Source: CG1-02-35-72 sp045046885 (GTDB lineage: Bacteria > Bacteroidota > Bacteroidia > Flavobacteriales > Flavobacteriaceae). Taken from it: 64,000 bases of DNA. The stretch is from contig JASFYX010000037.1 of assembly GCA_045046885.1 (NCBI GenBank), positions 12,201-76,200 on the forward strand. Reading direction: 5' to 3'. A model generated the notes under the pieces. It saw only the letters and a program-made list of their open reading frames with translations, was not told the origin of the DNA and did not search any database. The translations under genes were made by a program, and so were the position numbers. Each line of letters opens with the position of its first letter. The first letter of the stretch is position 1. Below are positions 34,933-42,948 of this stretch, piece by piece.

Positions 34933-36183
34933 ATGGCAGAAATTATTACAATGCCCCGTTTAAGTGATACCATGACCGAAGGTGTGGTAGCCGTTTGGCA
35001 TAAAAAAGTAGGTGATGTGATTGCCGAAGGCGATATTTTAGCCGATATTGAAACCGATAAAGCCACGATGGAGTTTGAATCATTTCACGAAGGCACATTG
35101 CTTTACATTGGTATTTCTGAAGGCGAAGGGGCTCCAGTCGATTCGTTATTAGCCATAATTGGTGACAAAAATGACGATGTAGAAGCTTTGTTAAAAAAAC
35201 ACAACACAACGGTTGCCGAAACAACTCCTAAAAAAGAAGACAAAAAAGAAAGTTCGCAACCTGTGGCTGTAGAAAAACCTGCTGTTGTTACAAAAGCACC
35301 TGTTGCCGTAACTGCTACTAAAACAACTTCAAACGGTCGTATTTTTGCTTCGCCTTTGGCTAAAAAATTGGCTCAAGAAAAAGGCATTTCGCTCAATGCT
35401 ATTACCGGCAGTGGCGAAAATGGGCGTATTGTAAAAAGTGATGTTGAGAATTACAAAGCAAGTGCTGTAGCAAGTCCTACGTTTGTACCGACTACTACAG
35501 AGAGTTTCGAAGAAATTAAAAACTCGCAAATGCGTAAAGCCATTGCCCGTGGCTTGGGTGCTTCAAAATTTACAGCACCTCATTATTACCTGTCTATTTC
35601 TTTAGATATGGACAATGCCATTGCGTTTAGAAATCAAGCCAACACTATGCCCAACACCAAAATTTCGTTTAACGATTTGGTGGTAAAAGCTGTGGCTATA
35701 GCTCTACGCTCACATAAGCAAGTCAACTCGCAGTGGACAGACGACAGTATGCGTATTAACAACCATATTCATATTGGTGTGGCTGTTGCTGTAGAAGATG
35801 GTTTGGTGGTACCCGTTATTAAGTTTGCCGATCAAAAAACGATGTCCCAAATTGGTACTGAAGTTAAAGATTTAGCCGGTAAAGCGCGTTCTAAAAAGAT
35901 TCAACCTCAAGAAATGGAAGGCAGTACATTTACGGTGTCTAACTTGGGTATGTTTGGTATAGAAGATTTTACATCTATTATCAATGCACCCAATTCGGCT
36001 ATATTATCTGTGGGTACTATTGCACAACAACCTGTGGTTAAAAATAATACCATAGTGGTAGGGAATGTTATGAAAGTAACACTTGCCTGTGACCATAGAA
36101 CTGTTGATGGCGCTACGGGGGCACAATTCTTACAAACTTTTAAAGAATTGATTGAGAATCCTGTGACGTTGTTGATGCAGTAA
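34933..36183 (+). CDS. pdhC: Pyruvate dehydrogenase E2, dihydrolipoyl acetyltransferase
   Basis: A 416-residue E2. It has one lipoyl domain with the modified lysine in DIETDKATMEFES at about residue 44, a Pro/Ala/Thr-rich linker, the peripheral-subunit-binding segment IFASPLAKKLAQEKGISL near 137, and the catalytic domain ending in CDHRTVDGATGAQFL (about 386), with the HRxxxDG active site. The single lipoyl domain is shorter than in E. coli AceF. It is the last gene before the accessory island that begins at 36.2 kb. Confidence 0.94.
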   Translation: MAEIITMPRLSDTMTEGVVAVWHKKVGDVIAEGDILADIETDKATMEFESFHEGTLLYIGISEGEGAPVDSLLAIIGDKNDDVEALLKKHNTTVAETTPKKEDKKESSQPVAVEKPAVVTKAPVAVTATKTTSNGRIFASPLAKKLAQEKGISLNAITGSGENGRIVKSDVENYKASAVASPTFVPTTTESFEEIKNSQMRKAIARGLGASKFTAPHYYLSISLDMDNAIAFRNQANTMPNTKISFNDLVVKAVAIALRSHKQVNSQWTDDSMRINNHIHIGVAVAVEDGLVVPVIKFADQKTMSQIGTEVKDLAGKARSKKIQPQEMEGSTFTVSNLGMFGIEDFTSIINAPNSAILSVGTIAQQPVVKNNTIVVGNVMKVTLACDHRTVDGATGAQFLQTFKELIENPVTLLMQ

Positions 36184-36220
36184 AAAGTTTTTTTTCTCAA
36201 CGTGCTTACAATTTAGTGTG

Positions 36221-36242
36221 CCGCTAAGTCTGAAGACTTTGT
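36221..36242 (+). repeat. 22-bp island-flanking repeat, left copy
   Basis: CCGCTAAGTCTGAAGACTTT plus GT matches 39537-39558 at 21 of 22 bases. It contains the inverted pair AAGTCT and AGACTT, so it may be a short dispersed palindromic element. Here it sits 38 bases past the pdhC stop. Confidence 0.6.
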
Positions 36243-36258
36243 CGCGTATATTTGTTAT

Positions 36259-36798
36259 TTATTGACTTTCTGTAGCTTTTAATTGTAGATTCACTTTTTT
36301 AATCCACTCCTTATTTTCCTTAACCTTTAAGCCATGATTGGTTTTTTCATCGTAATCTTTTTGCATTTTTCTACATTCTGACCACAATTTTTTATAAACA
36401 TTTACATAGGCATCAAAGTTTGCTATCTTCTTCTTTTTAAGATTTTCGAATGCCATTCTTATTTTTCGCGCATACAATTCTGCTATATCAAAGTGTAATT
36501 GTTCATGAGCCAACAAATAATCACTTTTATCTGTTACCCAAGAACTTTTAGTATAAAAATTGGTTTGAATACTCAGGTTTTTGTAGTCTTGAATATTATT
36601 ATCCTCGTCTATTAAAACATCGCTTGGTATTATTTCAATCTTATAAGCCGTTTGTGCATAAGCAAATACTTCGTCATTAGGAGTTCCTTTAAAGTCAGAC
36701 CACAATAATTTTTTTTCTTTTGACCAGGGAATGACAGATTGGGCGTATGTTTTAAAGCCAAAAAAGAAAATTAATAAAAATATTAATTTATATGTCAT
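36259..36798 (-). CDS. Secreted DUF922-like protein with HExxH
   Basis: A 179-residue protein with a signal peptide (MTYKLIFLLIFFFGFKTYAQ). The central motif LLAHEQLHFDIAELYARKIR is the DUF922 signature and contains HExxH, which suggests a zinc metallopeptidase-like site, although activity for this family is not established. The preceding LLWSDFKGTPNDEVFAYAQT is also family-typical. It is the first gene in the accessory block after pdhC and has its own promoter box. Confidence 0.75.
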   Translation of the reverse strand: MTYKLIFLLIFFFGFKTYAQSVIPWSKEKKLLWSDFKGTPNDEVFAYAQTAYKIEIIPSDVLIDEDNNIQDYKNLSIQTNFYTKSSWVTDKSDYLLAHEQLHFDIAELYARKIRMAFENLKKKKIANFDAYVNVYKKLWSECRKMQKDYDEKTNHGLKVKENKEWIKKVNLQLKATESQ

Positions 36799-36829
36799 AT
36801 TAATTGCAAATTATTTTATTCAACTTCAA

Positions 36830-36837
36830 CAAATATA
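36830..36837 (-). promoter_or_regulatory. TAnnTTTG promoter box before DUF922-like gene
   Basis: TATATTTG on the minus strand, 31 bases before the ATG at 36798. It sits between that gene and the GNAT gene stop at 36843. Confidence 0.45.
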
Positions 36838-36842
36838 ATCAC

Positions 36843-37388
36843 TTATCGATGTTTCTTTATTTCATACCAATTATTCTTTTCGTATTCAGGATAGTCAATT
36901 AATTCCGGGTGATTGAACTCTCCTTTTTTAATCAGTCCTATTTTTTTCATAACATTTTCTGATTTACTATTATTTATTGTACATACTGAAAATATTTTGT
37001 TTAATTTCAATTCATTAAAAGCGTACTCCAAACATCTTTTTGCTCCCTCTGTTGCGTATCCTTTTCCCCACGTAGACTTTTTTAAACGCCAACCAATATC
37101 TGTCGCAGGGCTAAAATCAGTTTTATAAGATTGATATGCTAATCCGATAAAACCTATTAATTCGCCTATTCCTAAAATTTCAGTTGCATAATAGGTATAC
37201 CCCTTCTCATTGTAGTGATTTATTAATCGTTTTAATAAATCTTCTGTTTCTTTTTTACTTAATGTACTTGGAAAATGTTCCATTACTTCTGGGTCAGAAT
37301 TGATTTCTGATAACACCTTTAAATCATCATTTGTCCAATTTCGAAACCCTAACCTTTCTGATTTAAATATGTATTTGTTATTTTCCAA
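36843..37388 (-). CDS. GNAT family N-acetyltransferase (RimJ/RimL type)
   Basis: A 181-residue acetyltransferase. Typical parts are the start FKSERLGFRNWTNDDLKVLS, the acetyl-CoA binding core WRLKKSTWGKGYATEGAKRC, LEYAFNELKLNKIFSVC and NNSKSENVMKKIGLIKKGEF. It is of the protein/antibiotic N-acetyltransferase group and is not assignable to a substrate. It belongs to the accessory block between the 22-bp repeats. Confidence 0.87.
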   Translation of the reverse strand: MENNKYIFKSERLGFRNWTNDDLKVLSEINSDPEVMEHFPSTLSKKETEDLLKRLINHYNEKGYTYYATEILGIGELIGFIGLAYQSYKTDFSPATDIGWRLKKSTWGKGYATEGAKRCLEYAFNELKLNKIFSVCTINNSKSENVMKKIGLIKKGEFNHPELIDYPEYEKNNWYEIKKHR

Positions 37389-37393
37389 TTTCG

Positions 37394-37540
37394 TTATTTT
37401 ATTAAATTATTTATCTCTTCCACAATTTCTTTAACGCTATAAATTGAACTATTTAGTGCAACTTTATCTGCTAAATAATCAGACTTCGCGGAGCATGGGA
37501 AAAGCCACGCTGAATTATAGGTATTGCTGTACCCAATTAT
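37394..37540 (-). pseudogene. C-terminal remnant of an unidentified gene
   Basis: Between the GNAT gene and the split gene there is an open minus-strand frame of 48 codons without a start. Its end reads SDYLADKVALNSSIYSVKEI and VEEINNLIK before a TAA, which is far more protein-like than random AT-rich sequence and resembles the C-terminal tail of small P-loop kinases. It is best read as a leftover tail of a lost gene; the family is not certain. Confidence 0.4.
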
Positions 37541-38376
37541 TTATTTTTATTTATTATTCTTAACAAAACGTGAATCGTAGATAAATAATGATAAAACATC
37601 CAACTATGCCAAATAGCTCTATCATAATTATTTTTCTGTTTCTCATTATGATGTCTGATTCCAAAATTATTAGCAATATTGAATAAATCAGACTCATCTT
37701 TACTTTGAAGATGTTTTTTTGCTTGAGGTCTTAAATATTCCAAAACATCAACAAGTTCTCTAATCGCATCTTGTCGTTCGTCAAATGTAGACTTGTATCT
37801 CCTAAATTTTAAAACTGCTTTCTCAATTCTGTCAGTGATATTTCCTTTATCGTTTGAAGGTACATCGGCCTCGAAAATTGCTGACAATCCAGATTCAGCC
37901 AATTTTAATATTTCGCCATTATTTGATATTTCAAATCCACTTCCATAATCTTTGAGTATCGGATTTACCTGATTTCTAAAATACTCTTTACCGTCACTAT
38001 CATTAAATGAAATATAGTGATAACCACAATCATTCCAAGAATGATAATCGCCTTCAATTCCCTTGGAGCAATGGTCGTGTAAAAATTCAATTATGTCAAA
38101 TAAATCATCTTCGCTATAGTCATCAATTCTGTCATTTACTGGATAAAGATTTTCTTTTTTAAGATGTATAAACTAAATCGATTCTAAATCATAACCTAAT
38201 TCTCCAGATACATAGTCTTGGTCAACACAGAAATACCCAAAATATTTTTGAAAATAACCCTCACTATCAATTTTATTGTATATGACAGAGAATAATCTCT
38301 TCAGAACTTTTAAGTCAATTTCCTTGTTAGGTTTGATTTTTCCAATTCGTACTGAATAATAATCTCTTTTGTTCAT
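37537..38376 (-). pseudogene. Single gene interrupted by an in-frame TAG; unknown family
   Basis: One minus-strand frame runs from an ATG at 38374-38376 to a TAA at 37537, broken only by TAG at 38173-38175. The upstream piece is 67 residues (ends GELGYDLESI) and the downstream part continues FIHLKKENLYPVNDRIDDYS with no ATG available. Together they would give about 278 residues: an acidic N-terminal half with HDHCSKGIEGDYHSWNDCGY, then a helical tail with NIANNFGIRHHNEKQKN. I recognise no family. Because TAG terminates other genes here (for example rpmJ), this is probably an inactivating nonsense mutation; a sequencing error is the main alternative. Confidence 0.7.
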
Positions 38377-38388
38377 AGTTTTCTATAA

Positions 38389-38469
38389 TTGCCTACAACT
38401 CGTTATATCCCAACAAATATAACTATTTATCAGCAAGTAAAAGGCTTAAAAAGAGCTTAGTATAATAAA
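38389..38469 (-). repeat. 81-bp direct repeat, copy next to split gene
   Basis: Matches 39442-39522 at 75 of 81 positions. It lies between the stop of fic and the start of the split gene. On the minus strand it contains a TATATTTG box (38414-38421) that ends 37 bases before the split gene's ATG, so the repeat may supply a promoter. The left end on the plus strand reads GCCTACAACTCGTTATA. Confidence 0.7.
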
Positions 38470-38476
38470 TGGAAAT

Positions 38477-39358
38477 TTACTCATTCTCTTCATAATAATA
38501 AGAATAGTCAATCCCTTTCATAAATATTTCACGGTCATTTATTTTGTTGGTTAAAGCCTTTTTTAACAAGGTTTTTAGAACATTGCTGTTTGTCGGGCTT
38601 TGCATCATTGCGTTTATATAATCATTTTTACTTATTTTACGCCAATCAACACATTTTTTCAAGCGTTTTTTCAATATCAAATCCAACCATACTCGAGTAC
38701 TTCTGCCATTGCCTTCCATAAATGGATGCGCAACGTTCATTTCTACATATTTGTCTATGATATTGTCAAATGTAGTTTCGGGCTTTGCTTCTATTTGTTT
38801 TAATGTTTCAACCAAAAAACGTGATACTGCAAATTGAAAACCGCCTTTTGAAATATTCTTTTGTCTAATTTGCCCCGCAAAATCATACAAGCCACCAAAT
38901 AAATAGGCGTGAATTTGTTGTAAACCTTTAGTTGTACCAATTTCAATACTATTGATAAATGAACTTTTAAACAAGGCATACGCTTTAGTTTTACTCTTTC
39001 CGTCTATGCTTTCGTCACTATAAGTAAACCATTCAATAAACCTGTTGGCTTTTTTACTAGGAAACTCTTTACCCAAGGCAATAATGCCTTTGTAGTCCAA
39101 CATATCGGATAGCCGTTTTTTTTCATCAGGCGCAATGATTTTCAACTGGGTAGTGGCACTAACCACTTGACTGTTTTCTCTCTTCAACTTGGCTTTAAGG
39201 TATTTCCAATAATTACGCGTTTTAGTATAATCGTTTTGGTCAGTAAGTACAGCAACAATATCCAACACTGAAAACCACCACTTGGCGTTTTTTTCGTCCC
39301 AAATTGCACGTACTTTCCTGTCGTCAAAAAAACGTATGGATATTTTTTCCTTACTCAT
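38477..39358 (-). CDS. BRO-N/Fic fusion protein, predicted AMPylator
   Basis: A 293-residue protein. Residues 1-112 resemble the BRO-N domain of phage antirepressor-like and DinD-like proteins (IRFFDDRKVRAIWDEKNAKW, WWFSVLDIVAVLTD). The rest is a Fic domain with the intact catalytic motif HPFMEGNGRSTR at 211-222, needed to transfer AMP to a target hydroxyl group. The extreme C-terminus DYSYYYEENE at 284-293 resembles the class III inhibitory helix (S/T-x3-E-G/N), with Ser286 and Glu290 present but Glu at 291. The target is unknown. It is bracketed by 81-bp direct repeats. Confidence 0.85.
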   Translation of the reverse strand: MSKEKISIRFFDDRKVRAIWDEKNAKWWFSVLDIVAVLTDQNDYTKTRNYWKYLKAKLKRENSQVVSATTQLKIIAPDEKKRLSDMLDYKGIIALGKEFPSKKANRFIEWFTYSDESIDGKSKTKAYALFKSSFINSIEIGTTKGLQQIHAYLFGGLYDFAGQIRQKNISKGGFQFAVSRFLVETLKQIEAKPETTFDNIIDKYVEMNVAHPFMEGNGRSTRVWLDLILKKRLKKCVDWRKISKNDYINAMMQSPTNSNVLKTLLKKALTNKINDREIFMKGIDYSYYYEENE

Positions 39359-39441
39359 ATTTTTATTTTCAATTTTACCCTAAAATATTAATATGTCTTT
39401 TTTTTATTCATTTCTTAATTTCTGCTGTGGTATTCTCGTGC

Positions 39442-39522
39442 TTGCCCACAACGCGTTATACCCCAACAAATATAACTATTTATCAGCAAGTAATACGCTT
39501 AAAAAGAGCTTAATATAATAAA
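39442..39522 (-). repeat. 81-bp direct repeat, copy upstream of fic
   Basis: Same orientation as the copy at 38389-38469, with 6 mismatches in 81 bases. Its TATATTTG box is at 39467-39474, 108 bases before the fic ATG. The two copies flank the fic gene exactly. Confidence 0.7.
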
Positions 39523-39536
39523 GTATGGAAAATTAT

Positions 39537-39558
39537 CCGCTAAGTCTAAAGACTTTGT
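39537..39558 (+). repeat. 22-bp island-flanking repeat, right copy
   Basis: Differs from 36221-36242 at one base (CCGCTAAGTCTAAAGACTTT plus GT). It lies between the 81-bp repeat and the stop of the LysM protein gene, so the two 22-bp copies enclose the whole accessory block. Confidence 0.6.
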
Positions 39559-39580
39559 AGAGCTGAGTTAATCAGAAGTG

Positions 39581-41353
39581 CTATTCAACCATCTTAATAG
39601 ACAATCCCTCATATTTTAAAAGAAAAACGCCCTTGTTAAATATTTTGTTACTAACAGCGCTTTGGGTATAATCAAACAGGTGGGCTGTACGGCGCGAAAC
39701 GCCTAAAGATTCTTTATCTATAAGCTTGTGTTTGCGTGCCAAACGCGCCAAGGCATCGTACACCATATCAAAGCCTTTATAGGCATTTGTTGAAGGCAAA
39801 TTGTTGTAACGTCGTAAAAAAGAACTGTCGAAAGCGCTAATTTCTACACTCGTAAAATCGGTATAAGTTGCCGAAGGATAGTACACACTAAGGCGTGCCA
39901 AATAAGTATTATCCATTTTATCTATCGCTTTACCCAAACCTATAGTAAATAAGGTCATATCGTACGATTCTTTGGGCATAACACCCAACGAATTGATAGC
40001 GCCTTCTATTAAAACATCGTCTGTGGTAAGCGTTAAAATCCAATTTTTACGCTTGGTAATGGTATCTATTTTGGCTTGCAGCGTATCGCGCTCTATATAA
40101 CCATCAATGGGTTTTACAACAACAATGCTGTCAATATTAATAGAATCGTTGCGCCTAAAAGTCGCCAATGCACTGTTAAGTCTTAAAGTAGCCTTAGGCA
40201 TAGTGTCGGTTACGATAATGAGTTTTTCATTTGTATAATTATCGGCAATATAATTAACCGTCTTTTTAGTAAATTCGTTTTGCAACGGGACAGGTTGTAC
40301 AATTTTAGCCGAACCGTAATTAATAGCCTTTGTTGAAGTAGAAAAAGGCGAAATAATATAGGTGTCTAAATCTGCTAACTTTTGGTTGACCTGATTGATG
40401 TTCTTGGTAAACAGCGGCCCCACAACCAAATCGAAATTACTGAAATTATGTGTCTCAAAAAGGACGTTTAAAGTATCTTTATTGTTTTCTGTATCATACA
40501 CTTCTGTATGGATGCTTACGCCTTGTTTAGCGATGGAATCTAAAGCCATTTCGGTGCCAAAATAAAATTCGCTTACAATATTTCTCAACTTACTCGCCGT
40601 ACTGATATTGTCAAAAGGAATACTGTCTAAACTGGTTTTAAAAGGCAATAAAATAAGGACATTTAACGATATGTTTTCAGCAATACTATCAGAAAATCGT
40701 GTCAGCGTTCGCGGGCTGATATTGGGTTTTATCTTGGGAATTCTTAGATACATGCCGCGTTTTAACCCTTCCGTTAAATCGGGATTCAACAGATTAAGCT
40801 CTTCTTGTGTAACATTAAATCTGCGAATTAAATTGTAGAAAGTATCTCCTTTTTCGACCTTGTGAATTAAAAATTCATCGGTCTCTTGCAAGACTTCTTG
40901 AATCTTGGCTTTGGGTACAAAAAGAGTATCGTTTTCTTGTAGGCCTTGTCGTATTTTAGGATTGAGACGTTCTAATTCTTGGATACTAATACCGTAGCGT
41001 TTGGCAATACCAAATTTAGTGTCTTGATGTTGCACAATGTATTTATTTTTATCTTTTGTAGCATTATACTGATTGATAAGCGCAACCAACTGTGGATTAG
41101 CCGGTAATTTTATGAGCAAGCCTTCTTTAAAACCACGCCTTAAAAGCGGGTTTAATCTTTTTATCTGACCTTTAGAAAGATCATATAATTTGCTGAGGCT
41201 TTTAAAATTATCTTGAGCTGTAATTTTGTGGTACAAATAACCGTCGGGGGCAACAGAATCTTTTAAAACACTTTTAAAATTCTGTTGTGCTTTTATTGAC
41301 GTGAGTCCGCATCCAAAAAATAATAAAACCAAAAAATATTTAAATCCTCTCAT
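39581..41353 (-). CDS. LysM and periplasmic-binding-like exported protein
   Basis: A 590-residue exported protein. I start at the ATG at 41353, which begins a signal sequence (MRGFKYFLVLLFFGCGL, with Cys in a lipobox-like position); a GTG 15 bases upstream is less likely. Three LysM domains follow at about 45-90, 105-150 and 165-210 (for example HKVEKGDTFYNLIRRF, NLLNPDLTEGLKRGMYLRIP), for peptidoglycan binding. The rest (about 230-585) resembles a type 1 periplasmic ligand-binding fold, with FDLVVGPLFTKN and GFDMVYDALARLA. It directly follows guaA. Confidence 0.85.
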   Translation of the reverse strand: MRGFKYFLVLLFFGCGLTSIKAQQNFKSVLKDSVAPDGYLYHKITAQDNFKSLSKLYDLSKGQIKRLNPLLRRGFKEGLLIKLPANPQLVALINQYNATKDKNKYIVQHQDTKFGIAKRYGISIQELERLNPKIRQGLQENDTLFVPKAKIQEVLQETDEFLIHKVEKGDTFYNLIRRFNVTQEELNLLNPDLTEGLKRGMYLRIPKIKPNISPRTLTRFSDSIAENISLNVLILLPFKTSLDSIPFDNISTASKLRNIVSEFYFGTEMALDSIAKQGVSIHTEVYDTENNKDTLNVLFETHNFSNFDLVVGPLFTKNINQVNQKLADLDTYIISPFSTSTKAINYGSAKIVQPVPLQNEFTKKTVNYIADNYTNEKLIIVTDTMPKATLRLNSALATFRRNDSINIDSIVVVKPIDGYIERDTLQAKIDTITKRKNWILTLTTDDVLIEGAINSLGVMPKESYDMTLFTIGLGKAIDKMDNTYLARLSVYYPSATYTDFTSVEISAFDSSFLRRYNNLPSTNAYKGFDMVYDALARLARKHKLIDKESLGVSRRTAHLFDYTQSAVSNKIFNKGVFLLKYEGLSIKMVE

Positions 41354-41358
41354 AATTG

Positions 41359-42888
41359 TTATTCCCACTCTATGGTTGCCGGCGGTTTAGAACTGATGTC
41401 ATACACCACTCTATTAACGCCTTTTACATTATTTATTATTTTATTCGACATACTTTGCAAAAATTTATAGGGCAAATCTACCCAATCGGCCGTCATAGCA
41501 TCGGTTGACGATACGGCTCGTAAAGCTACCACTTTTTCGTAAGTCCGTTCGTCTCCCATAACGCCAACTGAATTTACAGGTAATAAAATAGCGCCGGCTT
41601 GCCACACGTCATTGTACAAACCCCATTCTTTTAAGCCATTTATAAAAATGGCATCTACCTCTTGTAATAGGCTGACTTTCTCGGCCGTAATATCACCTAA
41701 AATTCTAATCGCCAAGCCTGGTCCAGGAAAAGGATGGCGTCCTAATAATTCGGGATTTATACCTAAAGCTTTGCCTGCACGACGTACCTCATCTTTAAAC
41801 AACATCCGCAAAGGCTCCACAATTTTAAGTTTCATAAAATCGGGTAAACCGCCCACATTGTGATGTGATTTAATGGTCGCCGAGGGACCTTTTACCGAAA
41901 TAGATTCGATTACATCGGGGTAAATAGTGCCTTGTGCCAACCAACTGACATCTTTAATGCGTTTAGCTTCATCATCAAAAACTTCTATAAATATTTTACC
42001 GATAATTTTACGTTTTGTTTCGGGATCACTCACGCCTTTTAAGGCATCCAAAAAACGTGCCGAAGCATCGACACCCTTGATGTTAAGCCCCATGCCTTTG
42101 TACTGTTCTAAAACACTTTTGAATTCATTCTTACGCAATAAACCATTGTTTACAAAAATACAATAGAGGTTTTTACCAATGGCTTTGTTTAGCAACACTC
42201 CCGCCACGGTAGAATCTACGCCACCTGACAAACCCAATACCACTTTATCATTTCCTAATTGTTTTTTTAACAAAGCTACGGTTGACTCTACAAAAGCATC
42301 AGACGTCCAATCTTGCGCAACTGCTGCAATATTTACTAAAAAATTCTTTAACAAGGTCAGTCCGTCGGTTGTGTGATACACTTCGGGGTGAAACTGAATG
42401 GCATATGTTGTTTCATTCTCAATACAAAAAGCCGCATTTTCAACATCTTCAGTACCGGCAATATTTTTAAAATTAGCGGGTAATTTGGCAATGGTATCAC
42501 CATGACTCATCCAGACTTGCGATTGTAAAGAAATATTTTTAAACAAAGGTGAAGTCTTATCTATTTTGGTTAAATGGGCACGGCCGTACTCTCTGACTTC
42601 GGAAGGCGATACTTTGCCACCAAATTTTTGAGCTAAATATTGAGCGCCGTAACAAACTGCTAACAAAGGAATTTTACCTTTAATTTTTAATAAATCGGGT
42701 TGTGGGGCTTCGGGATGGTGCACAGAAAAAGGACTGCCCGATAAAATAACTGCTTTAAAGCTAGATAAATCTTTAGGGATAGCGTTAAAAGGATAAATTT
42801 CGCAGAAAATATTGAGTTCGCGCACACGTCTTGCAATCAGTTGTGTGTACTGCGAACCGAAATCTAAAATAAGGACTTGATGTTGCAT
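41359..42888 (-). CDS. guaA: GMP synthase (glutamine-hydrolysing)
   Basis: A 509-residue enzyme converting XMP to GMP. The glutaminase half has the catalytic cysteine in LLAVCYGAQYLAQKFGG and the HPE dyad in QFHPEVYHT; the ATP pyrophosphatase half has VLGLSGGVDSTV, and the C-terminal dimer domain ends PPATIEWE. I start at the ATG at 42888 (MQHQVLILDFGSQ), the normal family N-terminus. A TATTTTTG box ends 3 bases upstream, so its mRNA may be leaderless. Confidence 0.97.
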   Translation of the reverse strand: MQHQVLILDFGSQYTQLIARRVRELNIFCEIYPFNAIPKDLSSFKAVILSGSPFSVHHPEAPQPDLLKIKGKIPLLAVCYGAQYLAQKFGGKVSPSEVREYGRAHLTKIDKTSPLFKNISLQSQVWMSHGDTIAKLPANFKNIAGTEDVENAAFCIENETTYAIQFHPEVYHTTDGLTLLKNFLVNIAAVAQDWTSDAFVESTVALLKKQLGNDKVVLGLSGGVDSTVAGVLLNKAIGKNLYCIFVNNGLLRKNEFKSVLEQYKGMGLNIKGVDASARFLDALKGVSDPETKRKIIGKIFIEVFDDEAKRIKDVSWLAQGTIYPDVIESISVKGPSATIKSHHNVGGLPDFMKLKIVEPLRMLFKDEVRRAGKALGINPELLGRHPFPGPGLAIRILGDITAEKVSLLQEVDAIFINGLKEWGLYNDVWQAGAILLPVNSVGVMGDERTYEKVVALRAVSSTDAMTADWVDLPYKFLQSMSNKIINNVKGVNRVVYDISSKPPATIEWE

Positions 42889-42891
42889 CCG

Positions 42892-42899
42892 CAAAAATA
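42892..42899 (-). promoter_or_regulatory. TAnnTTTG promoter box abutting guaA start
   Basis: TATTTTTG on the minus strand with CGG between it and the guaA ATG, consistent with leaderless transcription. Confidence 0.5.
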
Positions 42900-42948
42900 A
42901 TATTAATTAGGTTTTAAGGCTTAAGAAATTTGAAAATATTTACTCGCT

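Noticed and set aside
37902..38376. TAG as a recoded amino acid codon (for example pyrrolysine)
   Set aside because: TAG ends rpmJ at 54673-54675 and the Nif3-like gene at 29218-29220 in the normal way, no pyl genes are visible, and the simplest reading is a nonsense mutation or a sequencing error.
38477..39358. Prophage origin for the BRO-N/Fic gene
   Set aside because: BRO-N occurs in phages, but no integrase, structural or lysis genes lie nearby.
39304..39513. Plus-strand 69-residue frame over the fic upstream region
   Set aside because: Overlaps the start of fic and the 81-bp repeat on the opposite strand, with no family signal and random composition.
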